Shown here piece by piece: positions 33,815 through 44,467 of a stretch of 64,000 nt of DNA. Made by a program: the position numbers and the translations under genes. Location of the stretch: NCBI GenBank assembly GCA_018222765.1, contig JAAEZT010000002.1, forward strand, positions 108,111 to 172,110. The letters are read 5' to 3'. Source of the stretch: a bacterium. Lineage in GTDB: Bacteria; Verrucomicrobiota; Verrucomicrobiia; Verrucomicrobiales; Akkermansiaceae. The notes beneath the pieces are model-generated. The model did not search any database. It was not told the origin of the DNA and saw only the letters and a list, made by a program, of their open reading frames with translations. Within the stretch, counting starts at the first letter, position 1, and each line of letters starts with the position of its first letter.

Positions 33815-35076
33815 CGAGCGCCAACGAAAAGGGACTCGGTTTTTGGACGCTCACCTTTCTGGTCGTCGCTAACATGATCGGGGCTGGAGTCTTCACCACA
33901 TCCGGATACACTCTGGAATCCCTGCGCGATCCCAAGCTCGTCCTTTTCGCTTGGTTTGCCGCCGGGCTCCTCGCTCTCTGCGGCGCCCATAGCTACAGCT
34001 TACTCGTCCAACGTATGCCTGTGTCGGGTGGCGAGTATGCCTTCCTCTCCCGGGCCGCCCACCCCCTCGCCGGATTCATCGCGGGCTGGGTTTCTCTCCT
34101 CGCCGGATTCAGCGGAGCCATCGCCTTCGCCGCGATTGCCATGGAAAGCTATCTTCCCGGAATCTTCCCCCCAAAAGTCCTCGCCGCCTTCGTCGTCATT
34201 CTCGGCGCTCTCATTCACGGGGCAAAACGCATCATCGGAACCAGCACCCAAAACATCGCCGTCATTTTCAAACTCATCCTACTTGCCATCTTTTTTTCCT
34301 TCAGCACTTGGAGCGCTACCCAGGGAAAGTGGCAGGGCAACTCGCTTCCCTTCACGGGAGAGAGCATCGGCCTCCTCGCCTTTGCCCAAGCCATGGTCTG
34401 GATCTCACTCAGCTACTCCGGATTCAACGCCGGAGTCTACGTCGCCGGTGAAGCCACTAGCCCACGCGTCGTCAGCCGATCCCTGATCACAGGTACCGCT
34501 ATTGTCACCCTTCTTTACCTCCTTCTCAATGCCGTCTTCGTCCTCGCCCCCCATCCATCGGAGATCTCCGGCCAAGCCGACATCGCCGCCCACGCTGCGA
34601 TATGGATCGGCGGCAAATCCTTCGCAACCTTCACCCGATTGGTGATCTCGCTCGCGCTCTTCACCTCCGTTCTAAGCATGATGATGGCCGGCCCGCGCGT
34701 TTACGGGAAAATGGCTGAAGACGGAATTCTCCCCAAAGTATTCATCCTCCGACCTGACTGCACCTGGCCTGCCGTCACCTTGCAAATGAGCCTCGCCCTT
34801 CTCCTCATTTTCATCACCAACCTACAAGACCTCCTCGCCTTTCTCGGCCTCACGCTCTCACTGAGCGCCTCGGCCTCCGTCCTCTGTCTCTTCCTCGGAG
34901 ACCCCACAAAACGTCCTCGTGGCCTCACCGCCCTTCCCCCGCTCACCTTCATCATTGCTACCTTGATCACGGCCGTCCTCCTCGTTGTTCACGACCCCTG
35001 GCAAGCTCTCGGCACTATCCTCACTATCACCATCGCCGCCGGCGCGTATCAATTAATGAAACCACGACCAAGCTGA
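33811..35076 (+). CDS. amino-acid permease (APC superfamily)
   Basis: A 421-residue integral membrane protein with about 12 hydrophobic helices. The first helix carries the substrate-binding loop VVANMIGAGVFTTSGYTL (G-x-G motif of APC carriers). RMPVSGGEYAFLSRAAHPLAGFIAGW is the second helix pair, and AMVWISLSYSGFNAGVYVAGE is helix 6, where APC members have their broken helix. It should exchange or import an amino acid or polyamine; the substrate is unknown. It is coupled to the small upstream gene and has no close partner downstream. Confidence 0.88.
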   Translation: MTSANEKGLGFWTLTFLVVANMIGAGVFTTSGYTLESLRDPKLVLFAWFAAGLLALCGAHSYSLLVQRMPVSGGEYAFLSRAAHPLAGFIAGWVSLLAGFSGAIAFAAIAMESYLPGIFPPKVLAAFVVILGALIHGAKRIIGTSTQNIAVIFKLILLAIFFSFSTWSATQGKWQGNSLPFTGESIGLLAFAQAMVWISLSYSGFNAGVYVAGEATSPRVVSRSLITGTAIVTLLYLLLNAVFVLAPHPSEISGQADIAAHAAIWIGGKSFATFTRLVISLALFTSVLSMMMAGPRVYGKMAEDGILPKVFILRPDCTWPAVTLQMSLALLLIFITNLQDLLAFLGLTLSLSASASVLCLFLGDPTKRPRGLTALPPLTFIIATLITAVLLVVHDPWQALGTILTITIAAGAYQLMKPRPS

Positions 35077-35178
35077 GAGCAATTAATTCCAGGGGGAGAT
35101 GCTTTTTCTCACGAAACTCTTGGCGAATTCAAAAAAGGCCTCGTGGAAGTTTGCCTGCTGAAGCCCCAGCCAAGGAGG

Positions 35179-35226
35179 GCTCTCGCCACTTGGACGCTCA
35201 AACCTGCGAATCCAAACGGCGAGAGC
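35179..35226 (+). promoter_or_regulatory. long imperfect hairpin in the leader of the DUF3472 gene
   Basis: GCTCTCGCC (35179-35187) pairs perfectly with GGCGAGAGC (35218-35226). After a symmetrical 2-base internal loop, TTGGA (35190-35194) pairs with TCCAA (35211-35215). It lies 31 bases before the start codon at 35258. No T-run follows, so a leader structure is more likely than a terminator. Confidence 0.45.
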
Positions 35227-35257
35227 ACCTCAGCTCATCTCCCCAGAATTCAGGTTT

Positions 35258-36553
35258 ATGAAGTTGAAAGGTCTTTTCCTAGCTGCGGTATTCATCCCCA
35301 TGCTTCATCTGCGGGCAATTCTCACTTCCCTCTTCCTCATCCTCCCCGGATTTTCCGAATCCATCACCGTCCCGGCTGCGACAGCCTACCTCGACCCCGA
35401 TAGCCGTGGAGCCCAGGTCCGGCCGGAAGGCATCACTCATTGGAAGAGCCTGGAAAACAGTATCAATTGGTTCGGAAAATTCGCGACGACCGGCAAGTTC
35501 ACCGCAAAGGTCGAACTAATTCTCACCAAAGGCGACACCATCACGCTTACCCTCTCCAGCGGTAACAAGAAATCCAAGGCCACCGTCACGGGAAAAGGAG
35601 ACACTCCGGTCATCGCTGATTTTGGGGTCTTTCATAGCACGAAGCCCGGCTTCCAACAACTCTCCCTCACCGCATCCAAACCTCCCAAGACAATCAAATC
35701 GCTCATCCTCAATGGCCCGGCCACCAAGGACATTCACTTCAACATGAAGCCCCGACGCAATGCCGCTTCGGTGCACCTTTCCTACCCCATCGAGAGAGGG
35801 ACCAAGGTCTCCGCTTTCTACTGCGAAATGACCGGAGTGGAAGATCCGCTCTGGACCTACTACATGGCCTGCGGCTGGCATCGTGGATATTTTGGAATGC
35901 AGGTCAACAGCCCCACCGAACGCCGTATCATCTTCAGCGTCTGGGACAGCGGCGGTGAAGCCATCGATCGCAAGAAGGTTGGACAAGAAGACCGTGTCAC
36001 TCTCGTCGCCAAAGGCGAAGGCGTTTACAGCGGCGACTTTGGTAATGAAGGCACCGGCGGGCACAGTCACCTGAAGTATCTTTGGAAGACCGGCGAGAAA
36101 CAAAAGTTCCTCGTCACCGCCGAGCCAATCGATGAAACCCACACTATCTTCGCGGGTTACTATTTCCATCCCGACAAAAAAGACTGGATGCTCATCTCAA
36201 GCTGGAAGGCTCCCAAGGAAGGAAAGCGACTCCGCGGACTCTATAGTTTCAGCGAAAACTTCGCCGGCCAAAACGGCCACGTCCTACGAAAAGCCATCTA
36301 CGGAAACCAATGGATCCGCACCGCCAACGGCAAGTGGCACGAGATCACCAAAACCACCTTCAGCCACGACGGCACCGGAAAGAAGGACCGCCTCGACCGC
36401 TCCATGGGACTGGGCAAGGACAACCAATTCTTCCTCTCCCATGGAGGTTTCCTCAACAACTACACCAAATACGGCGAACCCTTCACCCGCAAACCCAGCG
36501 GGAATTCCCCGGAGGACATGAAACTGCCTCCACTTCCACCAGTGGAGAAATAG
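35258..36553 (+). CDS. secreted DUF3472 / DUF5077 protein
   Basis: A 431-residue exported protein. Signal peptide: MKLKGLFLAAVFIPMLHLRAILTSLFLILPGFS, with an internal ATG at 35300 as a possible start giving a shorter signal. Residues 36-150 form a beta-sandwich with ITVPAATAYLDPDSRGAQVR and GLITWKS-like GITHWKSLENSINWF, the DUF5077 type. The rest is DUF3472 (GCGWHRGYFGMQVNSPTERR, FSVWDSG, FGNEGTGGHSHLKYLW, YFHPDKKDWMLISSWKAP). DUF3472 proteins are extracellular, often beside carbohydrate genes, and of unknown activity. A paralogue is encoded at 57725-59524. Confidence 0.88.
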   Translation: MKLKGLFLAAVFIPMLHLRAILTSLFLILPGFSESITVPAATAYLDPDSRGAQVRPEGITHWKSLENSINWFGKFATTGKFTAKVELILTKGDTITLTLSSGNKKSKATVTGKGDTPVIADFGVFHSTKPGFQQLSLTASKPPKTIKSLILNGPATKDIHFNMKPRRNAASVHLSYPIERGTKVSAFYCEMTGVEDPLWTYYMACGWHRGYFGMQVNSPTERRIIFSVWDSGGEAIDRKKVGQEDRVTLVAKGEGVYSGDFGNEGTGGHSHLKYLWKTGEKQKFLVTAEPIDETHTIFAGYYFHPDKKDWMLISSWKAPKEGKRLRGLYSFSENFAGQNGHVLRKAIYGNQWIRTANGKWHEITKTTFSHDGTGKKDRLDRSMGLGKDNQFFLSHGGFLNNYTKYGEPFTRKPSGNSPEDMKLPPLPPVEK

Positions 36554-36835
36554 GATCCAACACCTCCTTTCCCCTGCCACCAACCACAGTGAACCTTCCG
36601 TAAGACTCTTATTCCTGGGAACGAATACAATAAAGCTTGCGCATATAATCCCAAAGTGATGGTCAGCAGGGTATGGCCTACAACCTGAATTTACCCGCGG
36701 ACCATGGCCGAAAGCCTCCATATTTCATCTTCTGATAAGGCCCACCTCGCAATGAACATGCGGTTGTTTTCAATCTCTTCAAAACGGAAAGGTTAATCCA
36801 GAGAGGCTGAAACCCTACCGTTTCCTTGAAGGGTT

Positions 36836-37900
36836 CTAAATTGCCCCCTGCTCTTTCTTCAGCCTGAGCTGACCGCAGGCCGCATCAATATCGTGGCCTT
36901 TCTCAAGCCGTAAGGTCGCTGAGACGCCCGCATTGGTCAGGACTTTTTTAAAACGCAAACAGTCCTGATCATTCGGACGCATCCAAGGTAATCCCTCCAC
37001 CGTATTATACGGAATGAGGTTCACCTTCGCCCGGATTGATCGAGCCCGCTTGGCGAGTATCCCAGCCTGTTCAGACGACGCGTTAATCCCATCGATGAGA
37101 ATATACTCCAGCGTGATTTTCTGATTCTTCTTAGAATTCCAAATTCGCAGCGCATCAAAGAGCTCGGCAACAGGATACTTCTTGTTCACCGGCATAATCT
37201 TTTCACGTGTTACGTCGTCCGGTCCATGCAGGGAAATCGCCAAACGAATCTGCTGCGGCAATTCAGCCAACTTTTTGATTTGCGGCACCAGGCCCGAAGT
37301 CGACACCGTGATCCGGCGCGCTCCGATATTCAGCCCCCAATCAGAAGTGATCATCTGAAGGGCATTGCTCAGGTTTGTGAAGTTAGCGAGCGGCTCCCCC
37401 ATTCCCATGAAAACCAAGTTGTTAACCTTCTCTCCCGACAACTCCTCCGCCAAAATGATCTGCGAGACAATCTCAGCAGCAGTGAGGTTTCGGGAAAAGC
37501 CATCGAGTCCCGAAGCACAAAACTTACAACCATACGCGCAACCCACTTGGGATGACACACAGAGCGTATGCCGATCCGACTTTTCCCCATAGAGGGCAGG
37601 TGAAGCCGGAATGAGAACCGTCTCGATGTATCGTTGGTCCGGAAGCTGCAGGAGAAACTTCCGCGTGGTGTCTTCCGAACCCTTGGTCAGCGTGTGGGTC
37701 AGCGGGCGTAGCGGGTAATGCTCCGCCAGGGCCGACCTCAGCGCCGGAGGCAAATTGCTCATCTCTTCCCACGATCGGGCTCGCTTTTTATAAATCCAAT
37801 CCAGGATTTGCGCTCCCCGGTAGGAGGGCTGGCCTTGTTCTTCAAGAAGTTCGGCGAGTTGTGATTGAGTCAGCATCGGACGGGGAAACCGTGCGCCCAT
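36836..37900 (-). CDS. rlmN: dual-specificity RNA methyltransferase RlmN
   Basis: A 354-residue radical-SAM enzyme that methylates C2 of A2503 in 23S rRNA and A37 in some tRNAs. The cluster motif is GCAYGCKFC (Cys121, Cys125, Cys128), NLVFMGMGEPLANFTNL contains the conserved MGMGEP, RRITVSTSGLVPQI and LAISLHGPDDVTREKIMPVN follow, and the C-terminal HDIDAACGQL carries the catalytic Cys. An internal ATG at 37876 is an alternative start. The gene stands alone between DUF3472 and the UDP-sugar gene; the 282 bases after its stop hold no gene that I can see. Confidence 0.96.
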   Translation of the reverse strand: MGARFPRPMLTQSQLAELLEEQGQPSYRGAQILDWIYKKRARSWEEMSNLPPALRSALAEHYPLRPLTHTLTKGSEDTTRKFLLQLPDQRYIETVLIPASPALYGEKSDRHTLCVSSQVGCAYGCKFCASGLDGFSRNLTAAEIVSQIILAEELSGEKVNNLVFMGMGEPLANFTNLSNALQMITSDWGLNIGARRITVSTSGLVPQIKKLAELPQQIRLAISLHGPDDVTREKIMPVNKKYPVAELFDALRIWNSKKNQKITLEYILIDGINASSEQAGILAKRARSIRAKVNLIPYNTVEGLPWMRPNDQDCLRFKKVLTNAGVSATLRLEKGHDIDAACGQLRLKKEQGAI

Positions 37901-38050
37901 CAGGGATCAGGAGCAAGCATTGAGATCACACAAAAAAGCGCACACACCCAGCTATCCGGTCCTCCAATGTCATACAACCGGACGAATTTCCCGTTTCAAA
38001 TCTTGTCCCCTTGTCCTTGAGCGATAGAACCCAACTAACAACTAATCTCT

Positions 38051-38989
<939 letters not shown>

Positions 38990-39003
38990 AAGTATCCCAC
39001 CCT

Positions 39004-41235
39004 CTAATCTTCCCTCGGCACAACCACCACACGGTTTTTCTTCACCATCCCGGTCAGGTCACGAAGAATTTGCAAACCCTCGCGCTTCACGGAATCAATC
39101 CCGCTCGGCCAGTCCAGCGAGTCTTCGAGGTCATCGAACTTATCTTTCAACATGCGGAAGTGCCGTTCTTCCGCCTCCTTGCGATCAAGGAGAGGTAGCT
39201 TTTCAGCCTTCAAATCATCCAGAGTGAGACGATAGACCTTGAAGGTCTTCTTATCCGCTTCTTCAACTTTCGCAAAGCGTTCACGGCGTTCTTGATTGCG
39301 GGCCTCGCGACGTTCCTCGCGCTCCTTTGCCTCAGCACGGCGCGTTTCGATATTCACCGAGACTTTGTTCTCTTCGTTGCGCTTTTTTGTCCGCGCAATG
39401 TCCTCGGCAAGGTATTTGAAATCCTGATCCTCGGCCCTGCGGCCTTCACTCAGCTTGATCAGTTCAGCAAAAGGAAGAAGATCACGATTCATTGGGACGA
39501 AGTCTTCCGCTTCGCGAATAATGTCATGCGGCAGGACATTACGCGCATAGGCTTCGCCCCGTTCTTCCACGTCGCTATAACTCGGCAAAACAATATCAGG
39601 CACCACCCCGAGCTTCTGGACCGAGCTGCCAGATGGACGATAGTATTTCTGAATCGTGAGCTTGATGCGTCCGGCCCGCTCATGATTGGAGAAGACCGGC
39701 ATGTAGTTGGAAATTTCGACGAACTTCTGCACGCTCCCTTTTCCAAAAGTCGAGGACTCCCCCACGACAACCGCACGGTTATAATCCTGTAGTGCGCCCG
39801 CCAGAATCTCGGTAGCCGAGGCACTCCCCTTACTGGTGAGCACCACGAGTGGACCAGTATAAATAGGACGACGAATCTTGGAAATCAGCGACTCAACTCG
39901 ACCATTGGTCGACTTCACCTGCACTATTGGCCCCCGCCCGGTAAAGAATCCCGTCAAACGACGAACCTCATCCAACGACCCTCCGCCATTGCCACGAACA
40001 TCAATAGCAATACCATCAACTTTCTCTTCAAGCAATCGCTTGAGGATTTTTTCAAGATCCACCGAAACCCGGTTCCCGCGGTTTTCAAAGTCAAAATAAA
40101 AGGACGGCATCTCGATGACGGCATACTTCTGCAGTTCATTGCCCTCCCCAAATTCATACACCTCTGCTGAAAGTAAATCCTCCTTCAAGCTCACTCGCTC
40201 GCGATCGATCTTAATGGTGACAAGCTCATCCTTGTTGCCATTCATCGGCCTTACTTTAAGCCCTACTGTGGTCCTGGTCTCCCCGAGGATCTGTTCGATT
40301 ACCTTACTTAAGGGCATGAACATTACATCGACCCACTCTCCATTCCCCAGTGGATCCACCGCCACCACGCGGTCACCTGGTTGCAGCTGTCCCTGACGAT
40401 CCGCCGGACCGCCTGTCATGATGCCGGTGATCTTTGAGGTGCCGTCATCTTCGGAAATCAGTCGCGCTCCAATTCCAACCAACTCGTTGCTGATACCGAT
40501 GCGAAATTGTTCGAACTCACGCATACTGTAGTAATCACTGTGCGGATCGTGGGAACGGGCGACCGCGCTGTAAAAGTAGTTCGCGACATCTTCTAAATCA
40601 GAATCCGTGATTTGCTTGAGCACGCGGTCATAATTCGACTTCACCTTGAAGACGGCTGAGGGCGCCTCGAGAAAGGGACTTTCCTTACCTTGCGCTTTGG
40701 CTCGCTGGTCGATTCCCTCACGACGCATCAACTCCGAGAGGAGCGCCTGCTCAACGCGAAGTTCCCACAAAGCCCTGGCCTTTTCCTCGTCTGCCGGCCA
40801 AGGCTCTTCCGAGCGATCACGAATCACGGTGCGATCACCATCGAATTTGAATTCGTTCTTCTCTAACAAAGCACGGGCTTCCCCGATGCGAGCTTTGACC
40901 CGGGTCCGGTAGACCTCGAAAATCTCCGCACCCGCAGAGAGAGCATCACTCGTCATGATAAGCTCGTGAAGGCGGTGTGCGTATTGCTTCCGGAATTTCT
41001 TAATGTCGCTCTGCAAAAAATAAACATGGCTGGGATCTAAAGTCTCCAGATACTCGTCAAAAAACTTTTGGCTCAGCTCAACATCAAAAGCGGGACGCGA
41101 GTAATGCCCATTCTGTAAAATACGCCCCATCGCTCGACCCACCAAATCGAAATCGGTTTGGGCGGCAACCGGCGTGGAAAAACAAGTGAGGGAGAGCAGC
41201 AATGAAGCCGCGGCTAGACAAAGTCGTTGAAGCAT
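39004..41235 (-). CDS. prc: carboxy-terminal processing (tail-specific) protease
   Basis: ATG 41235 (MLQRLCLAAASLLLSLTCFS) gives 743 residues with a signal peptide; a longer frame to 41328 lacks one. Domains: N-terminal Prc helical region with TLDPSHVYFLQSD, PDZ (ISNELVGIGARLISED, GGPADRQGQLQPGDRVVAVD), S41 protease (VRGNGGGSLDEVRRLTGFF, LTSKGSASATEILAGALQDY with Ser nucleophile, GKGSVQK with the Lys base), and a C-terminal DUF3340 helical part rich in Arg/Glu. It degrades or processes periplasmic proteins by their C-termini. It is divergent from leuC with a 204-base gap holding the promoters. Confidence 0.94.
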   Translation of the reverse strand: MLQRLCLAAASLLLSLTCFSTPVAAQTDFDLVGRAMGRILQNGHYSRPAFDVELSQKFFDEYLETLDPSHVYFLQSDIKKFRKQYAHRLHELIMTSDALSAGAEIFEVYRTRVKARIGEARALLEKNEFKFDGDRTVIRDRSEEPWPADEEKARALWELRVEQALLSELMRREGIDQRAKAQGKESPFLEAPSAVFKVKSNYDRVLKQITDSDLEDVANYFYSAVARSHDPHSDYYSMREFEQFRIGISNELVGIGARLISEDDGTSKITGIMTGGPADRQGQLQPGDRVVAVDPLGNGEWVDVMFMPLSKVIEQILGETRTTVGLKVRPMNGNKDELVTIKIDRERVSLKEDLLSAEVYEFGEGNELQKYAVIEMPSFYFDFENRGNRVSVDLEKILKRLLEEKVDGIAIDVRGNGGGSLDEVRRLTGFFTGRGPIVQVKSTNGRVESLISKIRRPIYTGPLVVLTSKGSASATEILAGALQDYNRAVVVGESSTFGKGSVQKFVEISNYMPVFSNHERAGRIKLTIQKYYRPSGSSVQKLGVVPDIVLPSYSDVEERGEAYARNVLPHDIIREAEDFVPMNRDLLPFAELIKLSEGRRAEDQDFKYLAEDIARTKKRNEENKVSVNIETRRAEAKEREERREARNQERRERFAKVEEADKKTFKVYRLTLDDLKAEKLPLLDRKEAEERHFRMLKDKFDDLEDSLDWPSGIDSVKREGLQILRDLTGMVKKNRVVVVPRED

Positions 41236-41439
41236 AGGAAAGACGAGAGATGATTCGAGCCTGTGGAGGCGGTTCACACAAGCCCGGAAAACCAGACCGC
41301 GATATATAAACGCCACAAAAGAGGTCATTTATCCCTAAATCTCCCTGCTCTGGCGCGGGAATCCTACTCGCCACGGGCTTGATCTCTTCCAGAAATCCGC
41401 TAAAAGCCACTCCCTCGCATCAATCAGCGGGATACAGAC

Positions 41440-42849
41440 ATGGGAAAGACACTTTATCAGAAGGTATGGGATGCACACACAGTGGGCACCCTCAGCGACG
41501 GACGCACCCAACTTTTCATCGGAACCCACCTCATCCATGAGGTGACCAGCCCGCAGGCCTTCGGAATGCTCCGCGAACTCGACCTAAAAGTAAAATATCC
41601 CAAGCGCACCTTTGCCACCATCGATCACATCGTTCCCACCGAAAATCAGGACCAACCAGCCGACCCGCTTGCCGCTGAGATGATCGATGCCATTCGCTCG
41701 AACTGCGACGACTTTGGCGTGACCTACTTCGACCTCAAGTCGGGCAAGCAGGGCATCGTGCACGTTGTTGGCCCCGAGCAAGGCATCACCCAGCCCGGAT
41801 CAACCATCGCCTGTGGAGATTCCCACACCGCGACCCACGGAGCCTTCGGCGCTATCGCATTCGGCATCGGGACAACTCAGGTGCGCGACGTTCTCGCTAC
41901 CCAGACCATGGCCATGGAGAGTCTCAAAGTGCGCCGCATCGAAGTCACCGGCAAACTTCGTCCCGGCGTCTACGCCAAGGACCTCACGCTACACATCATC
42001 CGCCTCCTCGGGGCCAAAGGCGGCATCGGCTACGCCTACGAATACGCTGGCGACACCTTTGACAATTTCACCATGGAAGAACGCATGACGGTCTGCAACA
42101 TGGCCATCGAAGGCGGTGCCCGCTGCGGATACGTCAACCCCGACGAAACCACTTTCGAATTTCTCAAAGGCCGCCCTTACTCTCCAACCGGAGCGGAATG
42201 GGACGAAGCCGTCGCGCGCTGGAAATCCTTCGCCTCAGACGCCGACGCTGAATTCGACGACATTGTCAAAATCAACGCCGAAGACATTGAACCCACCGTG
42301 ACCTGGGGCATCTCCCCCGACCACGGCATCTCCATTTCCGAGGACATTCCCGATTCCGCCACCACCGAAGACCTCGAAGAAAAAGCCGTCATCGACGAAG
42401 CACTCTCTTACATGAAGCTTCCCGCCGGGACTCCGATCAAAGGCATCCCCATCGATGTTGCCTTCATTGGATCCTGTACGAACGGACGCCTTTCCGACTT
42501 CCGCGAGACCGCGAAATTCCTCAAAGGCAAGAAAGTCGCCGACGGTATCAAGGCCATCGCCGTTCCTGGATCACAGATTACCGCAATCCAGTGTGAGGAA
42601 GAAGGCATCGACAAAGTCTTCTCCGAGGCAGGCTTCGAATGGCGCGCCGCCGGTTGCTCAATGTGTCTCGCGATGAATCCCGACAAACTTATCGGCAATC
42701 AAATCTGCGCTTCTTCTTCCAACCGCAACTTCAAAGGCCGCCAAGGCTCACCCATCGGACGCACCGTCCTGATGTCACCCGTCATGGTCGCCGCTGCCGC
42801 TGTCGAAGGAAAAATCGCCGACGCCCGCGAAGTCTTCGAAGTCGCTTAA
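41440..42849 (+). CDS. leuC: 3-isopropylmalate dehydratase large subunit
   Basis: A 469-residue aconitase-family enzyme, normal length. [13 protein letters not shown] at the N-terminus, [31 protein letters not shown] (Cys ligand) and [13 protein letters not shown] (two further Cys ligands of the [4Fe-4S] cluster) are all present. With LeuD it isomerises 2- to 3-isopropylmalate in leucine synthesis. leuD follows, but is separated by a TraB/GumN-type gene. The upstream gap does not show an obvious leu leader peptide or T-box. Confidence 0.97.
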   Translation: MGKTLYQKVWDAHTVGTLSDGRTQLFIGTHLIHEVTSPQAFGMLRELDLKVKYPKRTFATIDHIVPTENQDQPADPLAAEMIDAIRSNCDDFGVTYFDLKSGKQGIVHVVGPEQGITQPGSTIACGDSHTATHGAFGAIAFGIGTTQVRDVLATQTMAMESLKVRRIEVTGKLRPGVYAKDLTLHIIRLLGAKGGIGYAYEYAGDTFDNFTMEERMTVCNMAIEGGARCGYVNPDETTFEFLKGRPYSPTGAEWDEAVARWKSFASDADAEFDDIVKINAEDIEPTVTWGISPDHGISISEDIPDSATTEDLEEKAVIDEALSYMKLPAGTPIKGIPIDVAFIGSCTNGRLSDFRETAKFLKGKKVADGIKAIAVPGSQITAIQCEEEGIDKVFSEAGFEWRAAGCSMCLAMNPDKLIGNQICASSSNRNFKGRQGSPIGRTVLMSPVMVAAAAVEGKIADAREVFEVA

Positions 42850-42858
42850 ATTTATCCA

Positions 42859-43797
42859 ATGAAATTTTTACTGGCAGCCTTTCTCTTTGTCGCACCCTTT
42901 CTGGCCCTGGCTAAGGAACCGGCGGCGATTGATGCCAGAAATCTCAAGCATCCGGTCAAACCAGCGCTTTGGAAAATTGAAGGCAAGGACCTGACCAAGC
43001 CCTCTTATCTCTTTGGCACGATACATCTCGGCGATCCCCGCGTTACCACTCTTCACCCCAAGGCGGAAAAAGCATTTCAAATGTCCAATCGCTTCTACGC
43101 AGAAATCGATATGGACCCTGCCAAGCAAGTAGCAATCGCACCACTCCTCATGCGCACCGATGGCAAGATTCTCAGCAAATCCATTGGGCCTAAATTGACA
43201 AAAAGGCTCAATAAAGCACTCAAGGCCATCAATCCCGATCTCGACAGCAAAGCTTTTGAACCCATGAAAACCTGGGTTGTCACAATGGCGCTCCCCACGC
43301 TCAAATTAGACCTCTCCGGAGAAAAAGCCCTCGATGCCGTGCTCTACGAGCGGGCGATAAGCGATGAGAAAAAAGTAGGTGGGATCGAAACCGTCGAAAG
43401 CCAGCTGAAGATCTTCGACGACCTCACTGAAAAAGAACAAACCAGTCTGCTCTCGGACTCTCTCAAAGCCATGAAAAAGGAACAGGCCGAGGGCAAAGAC
43501 TCGGTGAAGGAACTTCTCAACCTCTACCTGACAAGTGACGTCAGAAAAATTGGCGGAATGATCAAAGAGCATATGGAAAACGACATGGGCAAGAATGAAG
43601 AGCTTGGCCGTCGCCTCATGAAAACTCTTCTCGACGATCGGAACATCACCATGAGCGACACGATCGCCAAAAAGCTCTCTGAACACCCGGGCAGCTCCCA
43701 GTTTTTCGCCGTTGGCGCAGCCCACTACACTGGCAAATCCGCCATCCAAGACCTACTTACCAAAAAGGGCTACACTATCACGCCCGCTTTCAAATAA
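42859..43797 (+). CDS. TraB/GumN-family protein, probable secreted metallo-protein
   Basis: A 312-residue protein with signal peptide MKFLLAAFLFVAPFLALA. The family (PF01963, TraB/PrgY/GumN) is recognised by YLFGTIHLGD near the N-terminus and FFAVGAAHYTGK near the C-terminus, which hold the conserved Gly-x-x-His motifs (GTIH, GAAH). These are the putative metal or catalytic residues of the TIKI/TraB superfamily, whose animal members are metalloproteases. Function in bacteria is mostly unknown. The gene is inserted between leuC (9 bases) and leuD (20 bases) in the same operon, an unusual neighbour for leucine synthesis. Confidence 0.88.
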   Translation: MKFLLAAFLFVAPFLALAKEPAAIDARNLKHPVKPALWKIEGKDLTKPSYLFGTIHLGDPRVTTLHPKAEKAFQMSNRFYAEIDMDPAKQVAIAPLLMRTDGKILSKSIGPKLTKRLNKALKAINPDLDSKAFEPMKTWVVTMALPTLKLDLSGEKALDAVLYERAISDEKKVGGIETVESQLKIFDDLTEKEQTSLLSDSLKAMKKEQAEGKDSVKELLNLYLTSDVRKIGGMIKEHMENDMGKNEELGRRLMKTLLDDRNITMSDTIAKKLSEHPGSSQFFAVGAAHYTGKSAIQDLLTKKGYTITPAFK

Positions 43798-43817
43798 TCA
43801 TTTCCAAATCCAATACC

Positions 43818-44420
43818 ATGGCCATTGCACCCATCACTCACGTTTCCGGACCAGCCGTCCCTATCCCCGGCGCTGACATCGATACTGATCGTATCATCCC
43901 GGCTCGCTTCATGAAGTGCGTCACCTTCGACGGACTCGGCGAATACGCCTTCTACGACGTCCGCTTCGACCCCGTCTCCGGCGAGAAGACTGATCACCCG
44001 CTCAATGACGAACGCTTCAAAGATGCCACCATCCTCGTGGCAGGAATCAACTTCGGCTGCGGCTCCTCCCGCGAGCATGCCCCGCAGTCTCTCGCCAAGT
44101 ATGGCTTCAAGGGAATCGTCGCCGAATCCTTCGCCGAGATCTTCTATGGCAATTCCACCACCCTCGGCCTGCCTTGCGTCACCTCGTCAAAGGCGAACAT
44201 CGACGCGCTCAAGGAAGCCACCGCTGCCGATCACACCCTCGAAGTGAAGATCGACCTTGAAGCGATGACCGTCACTGCCGGCGACCTCAGCTTCGCCGTG
44301 GAAATGCCTGCACCGGCACGACATGCACTCCTCTCCGGGAGGTATGACCCCATCAAGGAGCTCCTCGACAACAAGGACCAAATCGAAGCCACCGCCGCCT
44401 CGCTAGCTTACGTCGACTGA
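43818..44420 (+). CDS. leuD: 3-isopropylmalate dehydratase small subunit
   Basis: A 200-residue small subunit of isopropylmalate isomerase. DIDTDRIIPARFMKC near the N-terminus and INFGCGSSREHAPQSL with SFAEIFYGNSTTLGLP are the classic LeuD signatures. Its swivel domain completes the LeuC active site. It is third in the leuC-TraB/GumN-leuD operon, stops with TGA at 44418-44420 and is followed by a terminator. Confidence 0.97.
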   Translation: MAIAPITHVSGPAVPIPGADIDTDRIIPARFMKCVTFDGLGEYAFYDVRFDPVSGEKTDHPLNDERFKDATILVAGINFGCGSSREHAPQSLAKYGFKGIVAESFAEIFYGNSTTLGLPCVTSSKANIDALKEATAADHTLEVKIDLEAMTVTAGDLSFAVEMPAPARHALLSGRYDPIKELLDNKDQIEATAASLAYVD

Positions 44421-44423
44421 GCC

Positions 44424-44459
44424 AACTCCCCATCCTCACACGGATCGCGGAGTTTTTTT
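44424..44459 (+). terminator. intrinsic terminator of the leu operon
   Basis: AACTCC (44424-44429) pairs with GGAGTT (44449-44454), and seven T residues follow to 44459. It begins four bases after the leuD stop. Confidence 0.75.
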
Positions 44460-44467
44460 GCCCTCTT

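Noticed and set aside
41236-41439. Possible leucine leader peptide or T-box before leuC
   Set aside because: I found no run of Leu codons, no T-box-like conserved sequence and no terminator/antiterminator pair in this gap.
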